Program-made: the position numbers and the translations under genes
Assembly: GCA_940671915.1 (NCBI GenBank)
Contig: CALNVZ010002974.1
Coordinates: 18,479,674-18,543,673, forward strand
DNA: 64,000 bases
Direction of reading: 5' to 3'
DNA from: Paracentrotus lividus
Lineage: Eukaryota > Echinodermata > Echinoidea > Camarodonta > Echinidae
The notes under the pieces: generated by a model
Databases searched by the model: none
The model's input: the letters and a program-made list of their open reading frames with translations, nothing else
Told to the model about the DNA's origin: nothing
Part shown: one piece after another, positions 23,100-34,349 of the stretch
How positions within the stretch are numbered: position 1 is the first letter of the stretch
Layout of the letters: each line of letters begins with the position of its first letter

Positions 23100-24503
23100 C
23101 TCCAATATTTATGGAATCACGGAATTCATGCGTGCATGTTCTTTTGCCTTTTATCTTTTGAAATATTCAGTGACGATGTCAATTATATCTGTCAATTTTG
23201 CCGCAAATTTCCACAATCATCTCAGAGCAAAGCGTTATTTGAATAAAGCTCTTGTTTGTCAGCCCTTCTGCCACAACGAGGGTAACCTGATTTCGACATA
23301 GAATTCCCCTGTAGGTCTTCGCAGGATGTAACTGAAAAATGAAATGTGAATCGAAAAAGTGGAAATGATCAAAGCACTTTTGTGCAAGTGTCGTACCCCT
23401 TATGAGTAGGTCTTGTCCATTGTCAAGAAAACAATATGAAGAGTGGGAAACTGTAGGCCTAACCAAATGAAATTTTGGTATAGTATAATATACTATATAT
23501 ACTATATATTATAATATAATTCCATAGCATAACTCAGATAGTATATTTAGTCTCCCTACACAAAGAATCTCCATTAAAAAAAAAATAGAGAACAAATATA
23601 AAAGCCAAATTGTCATTACTGTAGACCTAACCAAATGCAATTTTGTTCAGACAATGGCGTTCACGGCTACATGATCTCTGAAACATAAATAAATTACAGT
23701 TACAGCAAGCATTGATTACTTGCATCTAGTGGGTAAGATGCCTAACGTATTTGCATTTCATGCATTGAATATAGCATTTTATACAATTTCAGGTAGGCCT
23801 ATACGTAAACAAAAGATATATCATAGGAGATACGGTATTATAAAGTTCAAAATAATCGATACAGGAACTTACCATACAGGAGGAAACGTCACCGGAGCAA
23901 TGTGTTTTGGTCATGATATATAGCTGTAGGCACTTTACATGTAGAAACCCAAGCTGGGAATCCCAACAGAACTTTACCTATTCAACAAACTTTTTATCGT
24001 TTAGGCCTATAGTTCTCATAACATGAGGCTGATTTGTGCAATACCAAAACGAGTACAAGGAATCAATGCTCACAAATGTGTGTATTTATGTATCTGTAAG
24101 AATATGTGGCCAAATTAAAGTAATCTCCCTGTTTGTGATACGAACCAACTCCACATTTCATACGCCAATCATATACACTCATGCGCGGTAGGTGTTAAAA
24201 AATAAAATTGAAAGGTGTTTTTTCACATTAAAGGAAGTGTCGCGTATAACACCTCCCTGGTACAATAACAGGCTATAGTGTTTTCCCCAACCCGTTAGAG
24301 TGAGCATGTATTTTTCTCACACAATCGAGGAAAGGCGGTATACAGGTCATGCATGGGTATCAATGTATCATTTTTATTTGGATCTCTGCACGCATGACTA
24401 AATAACAGACGATATTCAGAAGACTGCAAAATCGTAATTGTGCCAAGTGGATGTGTGCAGATGAAACGGATTTTGAAAAAATATGTTCACACACACACAC
24501 ACA

Positions 24504-24535
<32 letters not shown>

Positions 24536-24756
24536 TCCTCAGCGCACCCAGAACCTCCCCCATACACATGCTCATGATCACATACGTACCCACTAACACA
24601 GTAAACTATTCATAATGCACGGTTAACATCCCCCCTTCTGATTTAATCGGTATGTTTTTTTTTTTTACCAAGACCATTGGGCCGTAGTAATTCCCTACCA
24701 AGTGTGTGTAAATTGCAGTGTGTGCGTGTGCGCGTGTGTATGTGTGTAAGTATTTA

Positions 24757-24787
<31 letters not shown>

Positions 24788-25207
24788 CTGTGTGCGTGGA
24801 CATATAAGTTACAAATTCTCAATTTGTTCACCCAGCCACTTTGCTTTGGACAAGTGAGATTTTGTTTTCGAAAAATTGTGTGTTATTGATTCTGTCATGC
24901 GCATGCAAAGATCCATATGGGAAGATTCTTATGACTCGACCTGTATAACAAGGGCACACTGTCAAGCAAGTGCAATGTTTTATAAATGAACACGTACCCT
25001 CACGCATCATCAATCACCCACTCACCTATTGCCACCCGCACAATTTCTCAAGCTCTCTTTCCGTCAGACACACACACACACACACACACACATTTAAACA
25101 TTCTCATGCGATCTCTACTCCTTTTTGAAAGATTCAAAGAGTGGAAATGTGATTATACATGTAGTCTGGTGGTAATCTTATACTGACCTGCGGAACTGAA
25201 TTTCAAG
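23100..25207. other. No gene recognised; microsatellites
   Basis: Holds (AC)n at about 24486-24535, (GT)n at about 24759-24788 and (AC)n at about 25070-25092. An AT-rich near-palindrome lies at 23480-23520. Several short frames are shadows of the dinucleotide runs. Confidence 0.55.
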
Positions 25208-25559
25208 TACACTCTAAAAAAAAAAGAGTAAAATCTTACCCAATATTGAGCAAAAAGGTAATTCGCGTAAAATTGAGTAAAAAATATTATGCCTACTCAT
25301 GCGGTTGAGCTAAATGTTACTGAGTAAAAAATATTACTCATGCGGTTGAGCTAAATGTTACTCAGAAAAGAGTAACTTTTAGCCATCTATGTATCATTCC
25401 TAATCCTAGCTTCGAAAGGAGTAAACCATTAACCATTAGTTTACTCATTTTCTTGCGAGTTACCTTTTGACTCTGTTAAGAGTAAACAAAATTTACTCCG
25501 TTGGGAGTAAAGCATTAGTTTACTCATTTTCTTGCGAGTTACCTTTTTTTTACAGTGTA
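25208..25559. mobile_element. Short inverted-repeat element, TACACTxTAAAAAA ends
   Basis: Left TACACTCTAAAAAAAAAAGA and right TTTTTTTACAGTGTA are inverted. The interior is built from GAGTAA/TTACTC words, including a near-direct repeat of ATTACTCATGCGGTTGAGCT. Ends of this form are common in hAT-type MITEs; the assignment is by resemblance only. Confidence 0.6.
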
Positions 25560-26807
25560 AAAGAGAGAGAAGAAAAGAAAGTAGTGCTGAGAAAGTATCT
25601 ACAGAGAGGGAAAGAGAGAGAGACAGATGGACAGACCATTAGCCTTTGAGCTATTCTTGTCTCTTACTCTATCAAAATTAATGATAAAAATTAATTATAC
25701 ATTTTTGTTATCAATAAGTCATTTGCATCACACTCATTTATATTATCCCTTCTGGTTAATCTGTATCTCAGTCAGGAATAATCTTGGTCCGATAGTCATG
25801 GTTCTTCCCGGGGTTCTTCTTTTCGCTTTATATACATCACATTTACACAATGCCACTTTTTAATAATGTAATCATTTATACTTGTCAGTTTTCAAATTTT
25901 CTTCAAATTTCTCAATCAGTTTGCCCTTATCAAGGACAATGAAAGAAAAGCAAGCAGTAATGTGTTAAATCCCCCAGCACACATATACACATGCAACATG
26001 TCAGCTGAGCAACTGATGTCAATTTTCAACGGCAGTGAAATATTTTCCGGCAAACCATTTTTTTAATGTCTTCTTCATCATCTTTGAGAAACTTCTGACA
26101 AGTCTTATGTAGCAGGTAATAAGTAATCAAATATTTGTCCCCTGACAGCAATCGATAGATTGTCATTAATCTAACAGCGGGAAATTGAGCACGCGCTAGT
26201 TTCCTGGCAGTAAATATGCAGCCACTTCAGAACTAAATACCGTCACGGCGTGAAACCAGTGATGTCAATTGACGTCAATCAAACGTTTCAATGACCAACG
26301 TTATGGTACTTAATATGCTCCTTTAAAATGAAATTAAACCAGGGCAAGCGAATCGCTCTCTTTTTATTAAAAATTACCTAAACTCCAGGATTTGCTTGTT
26401 AGCAAATAGCACATATCAAGCTTACACATAAAGAAAATAGTGGTAGGAAAGTTTTGGAATTTTGTGGCCACCGAAGTAGCACCATATTTTATATCCTGTC
26501 TTTATATTTCATCGCTCCCATGTTATCTTTTGAAATATTTTTCATATTTCAAAACGCTTCACACTTTATTCATGGCATTTAATATTGTATTCTATGTTAT
26601 TGCATTTAGCGATTTTTTTTTATTTTTTTATTTTCAAAATATATATTGTTGCACAATGAAATAAGCATTCGGCAAATAAAGCCCAGAAAATAGTAACACC
26701 ATGCCAAGGTTAGTTCTATTCAACATCATTGTTCATGGCAGGCAAATTGACTCAGTTTTTTATTGAATAATTTTAAACGGAAAATAGAGAAATTATCTTC
26801 AGACAAA
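25560..26807. other. No gene recognised
   Basis: The frame at 26440-26664 is hydrophobic only because the DNA is T-rich. Nothing else stands out. Confidence 0.5.
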
Positions 26808-27136
26808 CACTGTAAAAAATATATGTATTTTTACAGCAAATCTGCTGTCAGCAGAGTCGCCATAAAAAAAAATGTAATTCAAAAAACAGTTTTGTTGTAA
26901 GTTTCTCCTACAAATAATTACGTGAGAAATACAAAATATACATCTGGAGTAACACATTTGTTCCGTTTTAACCAAATACGTATGCTATAAAACTCTAATG
27001 ATATTTTTCCTTCTCTTTCATCAATTCTTAAGGGAGAAATTTACAACAAAACTGTATTTTAAATTACATTTTTGTATGGCGACTCTGCTGACATCACTTT
27101 GCTGTATTTTTTCTGTATTTTTTGTTGTTGACAGTG
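26808..27136. mobile_element. MITE with arms of about 110 bp, 329 bp
   Basis: Left CACTGTAAAAAATATATG and right TTGTTGTTGACAGTG. The arms continue through GTCAGCAGAGTCGCCAT / ATGGCGACTCTGCTGACATC and ACAGTTTTGTTGTAAGTTTC / its complement. Most of the element can fold back. Confidence 0.8.
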
Positions 27137-27553
27137 TATGATTAATTGCACTTTCTTGGTATATTCTAAAAGTAACATTTGACTTTACTTTCTAATTCAA
27201 TACTCTTGAATCTGATATCGAGCGTGACATTTTTTTCCTTTTTTTTTTTCTTTAAAATATATATACATTTACTTAAATCTGAATTAAGTAAGGCAGAAAA
27301 TACCAGTCTTATCTAGGACAAGTTAAAAACTTTTAAAGTAATGATTACAGTTCACAACTCTTCTCAACAATGCCAAATAGGTACAAATAATATTATCTCG
27401 ATGGATTTATTCGTCAAACACGAACCTGTCTTGATAGGCATTATGAAGTTCAGCTTCATATTGTCTTTCTCTTTCTTTCTAATACCTAATTACTCTACAT
27501 GTTCATAGAAAAGAAAAAACAAGGGGAGGTTGACACACAAAAATATATTGAAG

Positions 27554-27724
27554 ATGCTGAATGCTTTGACAGTTGTCATCGTCATTATGCCACACTTTCA
27601 AGTTCAGGAAATTAACAGTCAGTGTATTCAGTTGGAGTATAAGACGCTTCTACTCTCAGATATAGCCGTGCGGAAACCAACATTCGATTCAAACATCACG
27701 AATTCATATATTCTTAATCTATAG
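27554..27724 (+). CDS. Possible small secreted peptide or first exon, unsupported
   Basis: MLNALTVVIVIMPHFQVQE followed by INSQC looks like a signal peptide with a cleavage region. The frame closes at TAG 27722-27724. A start at 27530 would add MTHKNILK. There is no homology I recognise and no splice evidence, so chance is quite possible. Confidence 0.2.
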   Translation: MLNALTVVIVIMPHFQVQEINSQCIQLEYKTLLLSDIAVRKPTFDSNITNSYILNL

Positions 27725-29690
27725 CTATCACAAGGACCTTCTGATATCAAGTTACATGACAGATTTGACAGGCAATGAAGATCAATCATGTTGAACTGAG
27801 AGGCGACGTTTTATTTTAAACGTTCTATCACTTTAGTATATGACAAATAATAATTATTCTTCAAGACCCACTTCCCTCCACACACACGATAGCTTATTTA
27901 AAAGGGGGAGGAGCAACTTGTATTTTGGCAGAAATTTTCACTTTCTACACATTTTTTTCAAATTCAAGCCGAATTAACAGTCAATATAAGTATTATTTTA
28001 TAGACAAAATGTTTTATCTTTCAAATGATGATTAAAATTGACAGAGTATGGATGCAAATCATACATTAAAAAAAAAGAGAAGAAGAAAACACGCCACATA
28101 GATTACAGCATCTGTTAACTTATTTAATTTTTGCAGTTTTTCATGTGTAAATGTATATAAATAGGCGATTTCCTGTAACTTAGTTGCTATCGTTAGTATC
28201 AAAGAGGTATAGAAACCCTCTTTTTTAAAATCATGTTTGCTGTGTGTTTTCCAATGCGATAACATTGTAAGTCACCGAAAGACCAAGATATTGTTTGGGC
28301 AATCTGGCAGCAATCATTCTTGACTCGTTCAGAATGGCCAAACAGTTGTAAAATATCTATGTTCCAAAATCACTACCCGATCCTATTTGTTAATAAGAAG
28401 TCACGTAATACACTGAATCACAAAATCAATAGTAGTCCTTTGAACAGTAGTGATACCAACTTGCCAATGAAAATAATTGCTGCTTAATCAAGCGAGAATA
28501 CTAATAAAAAGTCATTCGTACATCCATTTTTTAAAATTTATTCATGAGTGAAAAACCTGTATGTTTTTTATTTTCTTTTTCCGGAAGTGTGCACCAACTA
28601 ATTCATTTGCTTTCCGATTGCAACTCATCGAAAACAACTTTGGATTTCTAGTACATACAAATATGTTGATAAAGAAATGATATTTTGATTTTCTGTCATG
28701 TTCTTAATCTAAAGTCTTGTCCGTGCGCTTAGAAACATCAACACTAGTAAATTCTATAGCATAGGCATGATAGGAAAGCAATTTAAATTGACATCCTATA
28801 ATAAACATGCATGTATTGCTTCTGCGTTAACAAAAAACGGGAACATTGCAATAGACTATATTCAAATAGTAACATTTATGACATACATGTAAAAGCACAT
28901 GATCATCCAAGAGTCTAAGCAGAAAATCTGGCACTATTCATAGTTATGGCGTAATGCAAAAATAATTGGTTTAACGGGAGCTTTAAAATTGTATATTTCA
29001 GCTCAGTTCAGTTCGATTAATGTCTTCAGACCAACATGACATGATACAACCTTCACATAGAAAAGGAGAGAAAGGCAATAGACATTAATAAACTTAATAT
29101 CAACCTGCTTACATCATAAAATATATGGATTTAGGACTCATTAAAAAAAAAAAAAAATCAGCTTTGAGTCCTTTCAATACAATAAAATGTGTATAGGGAA
29201 CCAATAGAAAAGATAAAAGATTACTCGTTTTTATTAGTTTCTATCATTATCCTAATTCGTGGCAGAGAATCCTACCTTCAATAGAGATTTTCAAATAAAG
29301 ACACATCACTTATTCCATTTCATGATAAACAAAATTGGTTAACGGACCTTGAAATCACAATGAGGCATGTTTCAAATAATAGTGACATGTACATGATGAA
29401 AAAGTTGCTTTGAGCGGCTTGCATAAGATACAAAATTTTCAGGGACCGGTGTATGCTTTATTGGTCTGTTGGTCAATCGCAGGCGAGGTTAATGATGCAA
29501 CCATACATTACGTCAATAACTTATATCCAATCAAACGCAGCTTTTCCTGTTAACACACTTCTAAATCGATCGACTCACTTTTATTAAAGCATTCCGTCTC
29601 TATTAACCTGACCTGAATTCTTGAATTTAAAGTAGAAAATAGTGAAGCGTCAGATAAATAATATTTGTTGCATGCAACTCGTATATTTTC
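27725..29690. other. No gene recognised
   Basis: AT-rich intergenic sequence upstream of receptor 1. No coding signal and no clear repeat ends seen. Confidence 0.5.
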
Positions 29691-29699
29691 TCGATATTA

Positions 29700-30476
29700 A
29701 AATGCATGTCGATCACGGGGGATCGGCAGATATTACATTTTATCGCTTACCAGTTTCGTTGTAATGATGCACGTCCCAATGACTTCATAACCGCCCTTCC
29801 CCACACACTAGTGCGCCATTGGATTGCCAATAATTACCTTTGGTGCAAAAATTGCATATATAATCTACTACCATGTCTGTTGCCAGGAGAAGCAAGTGTT
29901 TATCGACCTGGATTTGATAGCTGTTTGAAGAGCGCATCACACATTTTGCAATCCGTCCGTAGACATCTTGCTCTTACAAAAGAGGGATATATTCAACTTT
30001 ACTTCGAAGGCTCTATATTTTGATAGCAAAGACAAATGCCCGAAAACTTTAGGATAAAACTGAAAATACTACAGAGAAAATAAGACAGAGGATTTAAAAA
30101 AATGAATTGTTCTTCTGATTTAAAAGATTTTCAGAAGTTTTATTATAGTATATTGCTTTAAACATCGTCCAGACACGCCGATAAGAACGGGAGGAAAGTA
30201 TTTCTGTCATTTAAGCCGGTGACAGGGTTGAAATATTTAAAAAAAAATAATCTATTACCACCCAGTAATTGGCTGTATAATAGCAAGCAATTCAGAAACA
30301 AAGTGAATCGAACTGAACCAATACGCATACATAGTTTAATATGACATTAATATTTGTTTGGTTATAATTGACAAAGATTCAATTATTAGATTCAATGTCA
30401 ATAAAGCAACAGGTGTATCAGATGAATGACTCAGAATTATGTGAATAGCAATTGAATTAAAAAAAAAAAATCTATC
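29700..30476 (+). promoter_or_regulatory. 5' flank of receptor 1, shared with receptor 2
   Basis: Blocks here match the flank of the second receptor at about 43690-44980: GGATCGGCAGATATTACATT with TGATCGGCGAAAATGACATT, ATGCACGTCCCAATGACT with ATGTACGTCCCCATGACT, and GACAGGGTTGA with the downstream ACCAAATAC-ACTAAATTGGCT region. The duplication therefore includes upstream DNA, which may hold the promoter. The 105-codon frame at 29706-30023 lies in this block but is not conserved as a frame in the other copy, so I do not call it a gene. Confidence 0.45.
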
Positions 30477-30570
30477 ATGAATTGCTATTTGAAATCTTTC
30501 CCTCTTCTCCTGGGATTGACCTTAACCTTGACATTTGGAGTCGTTCCCGGAGAGATCGTCGAATTTTCAG
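30477..30570 (+). CDS. Receptor 1 exon 1, signal peptide
   Basis: 31 codons plus one base. MNCYLKSFPLLLGLTLTLTF then GVVPGEIVEFS, donor GTGAGT. The paralogue has the same 94-nt exon at 44983-45076, which confirms a short exon that frame scans miss. Confidence 0.88.
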
Positions 30571-33500
30571 GTGAGTCAGCTGACGTAGGATTACTTTATT
30601 GTTGATTGTAGGCCTATTTATAAAATTGTTCAGAATTATTAGATATGTACTAAATAATATAGATAAGTATTAGATATATACTATGTTATATAAGTCATTC
30701 GACAAATGGAACCGATATAATATGAGGTTTCTCATTCTCAATATAATGAATGATAAACAGTATCATCAACCATGAATTTAGAATTTAATATTATATACGT
30801 TGATATGTCTGGATCTTTTAACGGTAATAATAATAATTATCATTATCATTAATATTTACAATCTTATTCATGTTTTGTATATGATAATTTGTATGTTTAA
30901 CATTCATTTTATTTCCCGTGTTTTTTTTTTTTTTTAAATTATTATTATTTTTTTTGGCTCTATGTACATATAAGGGTTGTTTACGATCAGGGTACACGTA
31001 AAAAAAAAAAATGGCCTTCTGTGCACCATAAAAAGAAATAGAGGTATGGTAATATCAAATCTACGATGGCAAGCTATTGGGCACTGTTAGAGCAACCTAC
31101 AAGAGAAAAATAAATCATTGAAATACACATTTTCTTCTAAAAATTGACCATTATATGGCATTTTAGGGCCAAATTACTGTCTCATTTTATTTTCTATGAT
31201 TTTGAGCCTACGCATCATGATTATTAGCAATCATTCGGCTTGCTTTTCCAATCAGAATTGACTACTGAAATGCGATTGTTTAAAAACTGAAAACCCCAGA
31301 AGCTAGAGTTAATTTGATTTTTTGTGACCATTAACCAAAAATGGGGTGCCAATTCTGTCAAAAAATGTCCTCTCCGAAATCGGTGGTTTTACGCATTGTT
31401 AGACATCACTTGATGAACAATGTTTTTGTCTGTAAGAACACTTGTGTATATGCCACAAACTCATAATGTTTACTTCACCCACATCCATTTATTTTTTAGA
31501 CAGTTCACGTTACAATATTGTCAAATCACGTTCTGTCAAAAATGTCCTCTCCGAAAAATGAAGCAATTGACTTTACGTGCAATAAAAAATTTGAACCCCT
31601 ATAGAAAAATAATTTGGTGACCTCATGCCTCCAGATTTCAAAACAAAATCATTTTACTTGTCTAAAACGGTTCTAGGACATCTCCCCCGGAGGACAACTC
31701 CCCCGGGGACAACTCCCGGCGGACAGCTCCCCCTGAGGACAGGCCCCCCAAGGACGAGTCCCCCGGAGGACAGCTTCCCCCAGGGACAACTCCCACGGAG
31801 GACAACTTCTCCCTGGACAACTCCCCTGGAGGACAACTCCCCCGGAGGACATCTCCCCCGGAGGATAGGTCCCCCAAGGACAACTCCCCGGATGACATCT
31901 CCCCTCACTTTAAATGCTTTATAACTATTGATTTTATGCCAAGCCCTTAGTTTTTCTTTCTGTTACAATTATTACATTACTTTTCGCATGGAGTAACCCT
32001 TCTGTAATGACAAGCGAGGATGGGAATGGTTGTTTAATTGCTAATCATCCATTGGAACCACCCCTTCCAATCTATGAATGGCTACTCCTTCCCTCAAAAG
32101 GTTGTTAGGTTTGGCAGATTTAGAGGTACCCCAACGAAATATGACCCTCAGAAAAGGAAAATTAATGAAAATGCAATAAATAAAAGAAATGTTGAAGAAA
32201 AGGAAGGATGGTAAATGGGGAACTTAAATATGAAGCTACAGGAGTAGAAAAGAGCACGAAGGGTGAGTTGGCCTACATATCTCTAGTCGTCTTCAGCAAG
32301 GGGGGGGGTGAGCCACGATAATTAAGCTTTAATTAATAATTAATCACACCCTAAACAAATTAGAATGGGCGCAAAAGTTTAAACGAGAACATAATTTTTA
32401 TTTATCAAAAAAGAAATTCACAAAACTCAATTCCAACATCATCACTTGTTTTGTCATTTTTCAAGGAATAATGTAATAGTATAATACAATGATTGTCATT
32501 GGGTTTAAGATTTTACAGACAATTGTTATATCTGAATGGTGTGTGTTCATAAGTATGCACTTGCACAGCTTTGCATTCATGCCGTGTCATCGCTATCATA
32601 AGAGGGTGTTATCGCAGCTAGTGTTGGTATAAAAATATCTCCGGAAGTAGATGAAAATTAAAACATCTCGGTATATCAACCAATTTTTCAGTATTTCCGT
32701 CAACATATCCGATGAAAACATTTATAATTCTAAAACATTTGCTGAAACAAGCCAAAACAAAACGAAACATAACCCTTGTATCAAATTATGTACATGTATT
32801 TTTGTATAATTGAAGAGGTGTGATATAAAATTTTCCACTTGACGATTCGCGCTTAAGAATTCTTTTTTTTTTTTTTCATTTCTTTTTTTCTTTTTCTTTC
32901 TTTCTTTTTTTTTTTTTGGGGGGGGGGCTAAAAGAAAGATAATCGTCATCGTTTGTAAAAGAATAACAACAACAAAAATAGAACCATAAAAGTAAAAATA
33001 TACTGCTTCGGGTCATTTTTAGTCAAAAATTTCGGCTCGCGCTTTGCGCTCAAGAATCATCCCTTCAAAAGGTTCATTTTTTTTTTCAGATTTCGAACAC
33101 CCGAAAAAAATCCTAGTTACGGGCCTGACCATTGACCTACATACTCTAAAATCTAATCAGATCATCTTCCTATGGTGATTTAAGATTGAAGTTGATATAG
33201 GGTACATGCAGGTAATATGGGCCCCCTAAGCTCATTTGCCTAATTTGCATAAAATTGCCAAATGACACACAGTCTAATCTTTGTTTATATGAATCAGTAA
33301 CTATTGCTCTAACTTTTATCGTGAAGAAAAACAATTATCACCAACCCCCCTGTCAGCAATATTCAAATGTTGACGTCATTACCAACGTGCCCATATTACC
33401 TGCATGTGCAGGTAATATGGGCACATGTATTAAATGTATGTGTAAAAAACTACAATGACTCTACCATGTCTGGAATTTGCTTGAAATGTTGAAACTCCTT

Positions 33501-34310
33501 AACTTTAAGATATCATTTTAAATTATAAGACCCTTCAGTAAATACTTTGACTGTATATTTCATTGTTTTGTATTTTTTATATTATTTCTTTTTTTAATAT
33601 TATTTTAATATTATTTTCATTATGCAAGTCAATATAGGCCTACAACAAGTTATTTATATTAATTATATACTGTGAATATACCCCAAAAAATCGTAGCAAA
33701 GAGATTGATGCCTCATCCCAATACTGAGTACCAGAATCATTTCCGCCATTTTGGATGGCCCATATTACCTGCACTAATGTTGCTGTGTCAGGCAAGCATT
33801 CAATGCCACATTGCACCCCTTCACTACAACAAAGTGACCTGTACACGCTAGTATGATCAAAATGAAACTATAAGCTTACTAAATATACAAAACAATTGAG
33901 GTTACCCCCTCAAACACTCTTTCACCGTCACATTCTGTGAAATATCAAATTTTACATCAGGGTAAAAAAATGCGGTATGTTTTACGTACCTTGTTGGTTT
34001 TCAGCAATTTTCTCAGAAAAATTTCGCCATCAGATGCTCTCACGACGATAAATGTTCGTATACAGTTCATATTAACAACATTATGGTGCTCACACCGGTC
34101 ATCGGTCACCGGTCGACGGTCACTTCAGGTGGCCCATATTACCTGCTGGCCCATATTACCTGCATGTACCCTATCTCTCTCTCTCTTTGACGATAAAATT
34201 CGGTTCCAATAGCAGTAAGCCTCTACAGCTGCCAAACTTTAACACCCTTCGCCGGAAAAAACAAAAATTGCCAAAGATTTTGTATTTCCTGAATGCTATT
34301 TCGGTTTAAT

Positions 34311-34349
<39 letters not shown>

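Noticed and set aside
24360-24803. Cys/Val- and Thr/His-rich frames
   Set aside because: Translations of (AC)n and (GT)n microsatellites.
29706-30023. 105-codon frame upstream of receptor 1
   Set aside because: The homologous flank of receptor 2 aligns here but has stops and gaps, so it is not conserved as protein.
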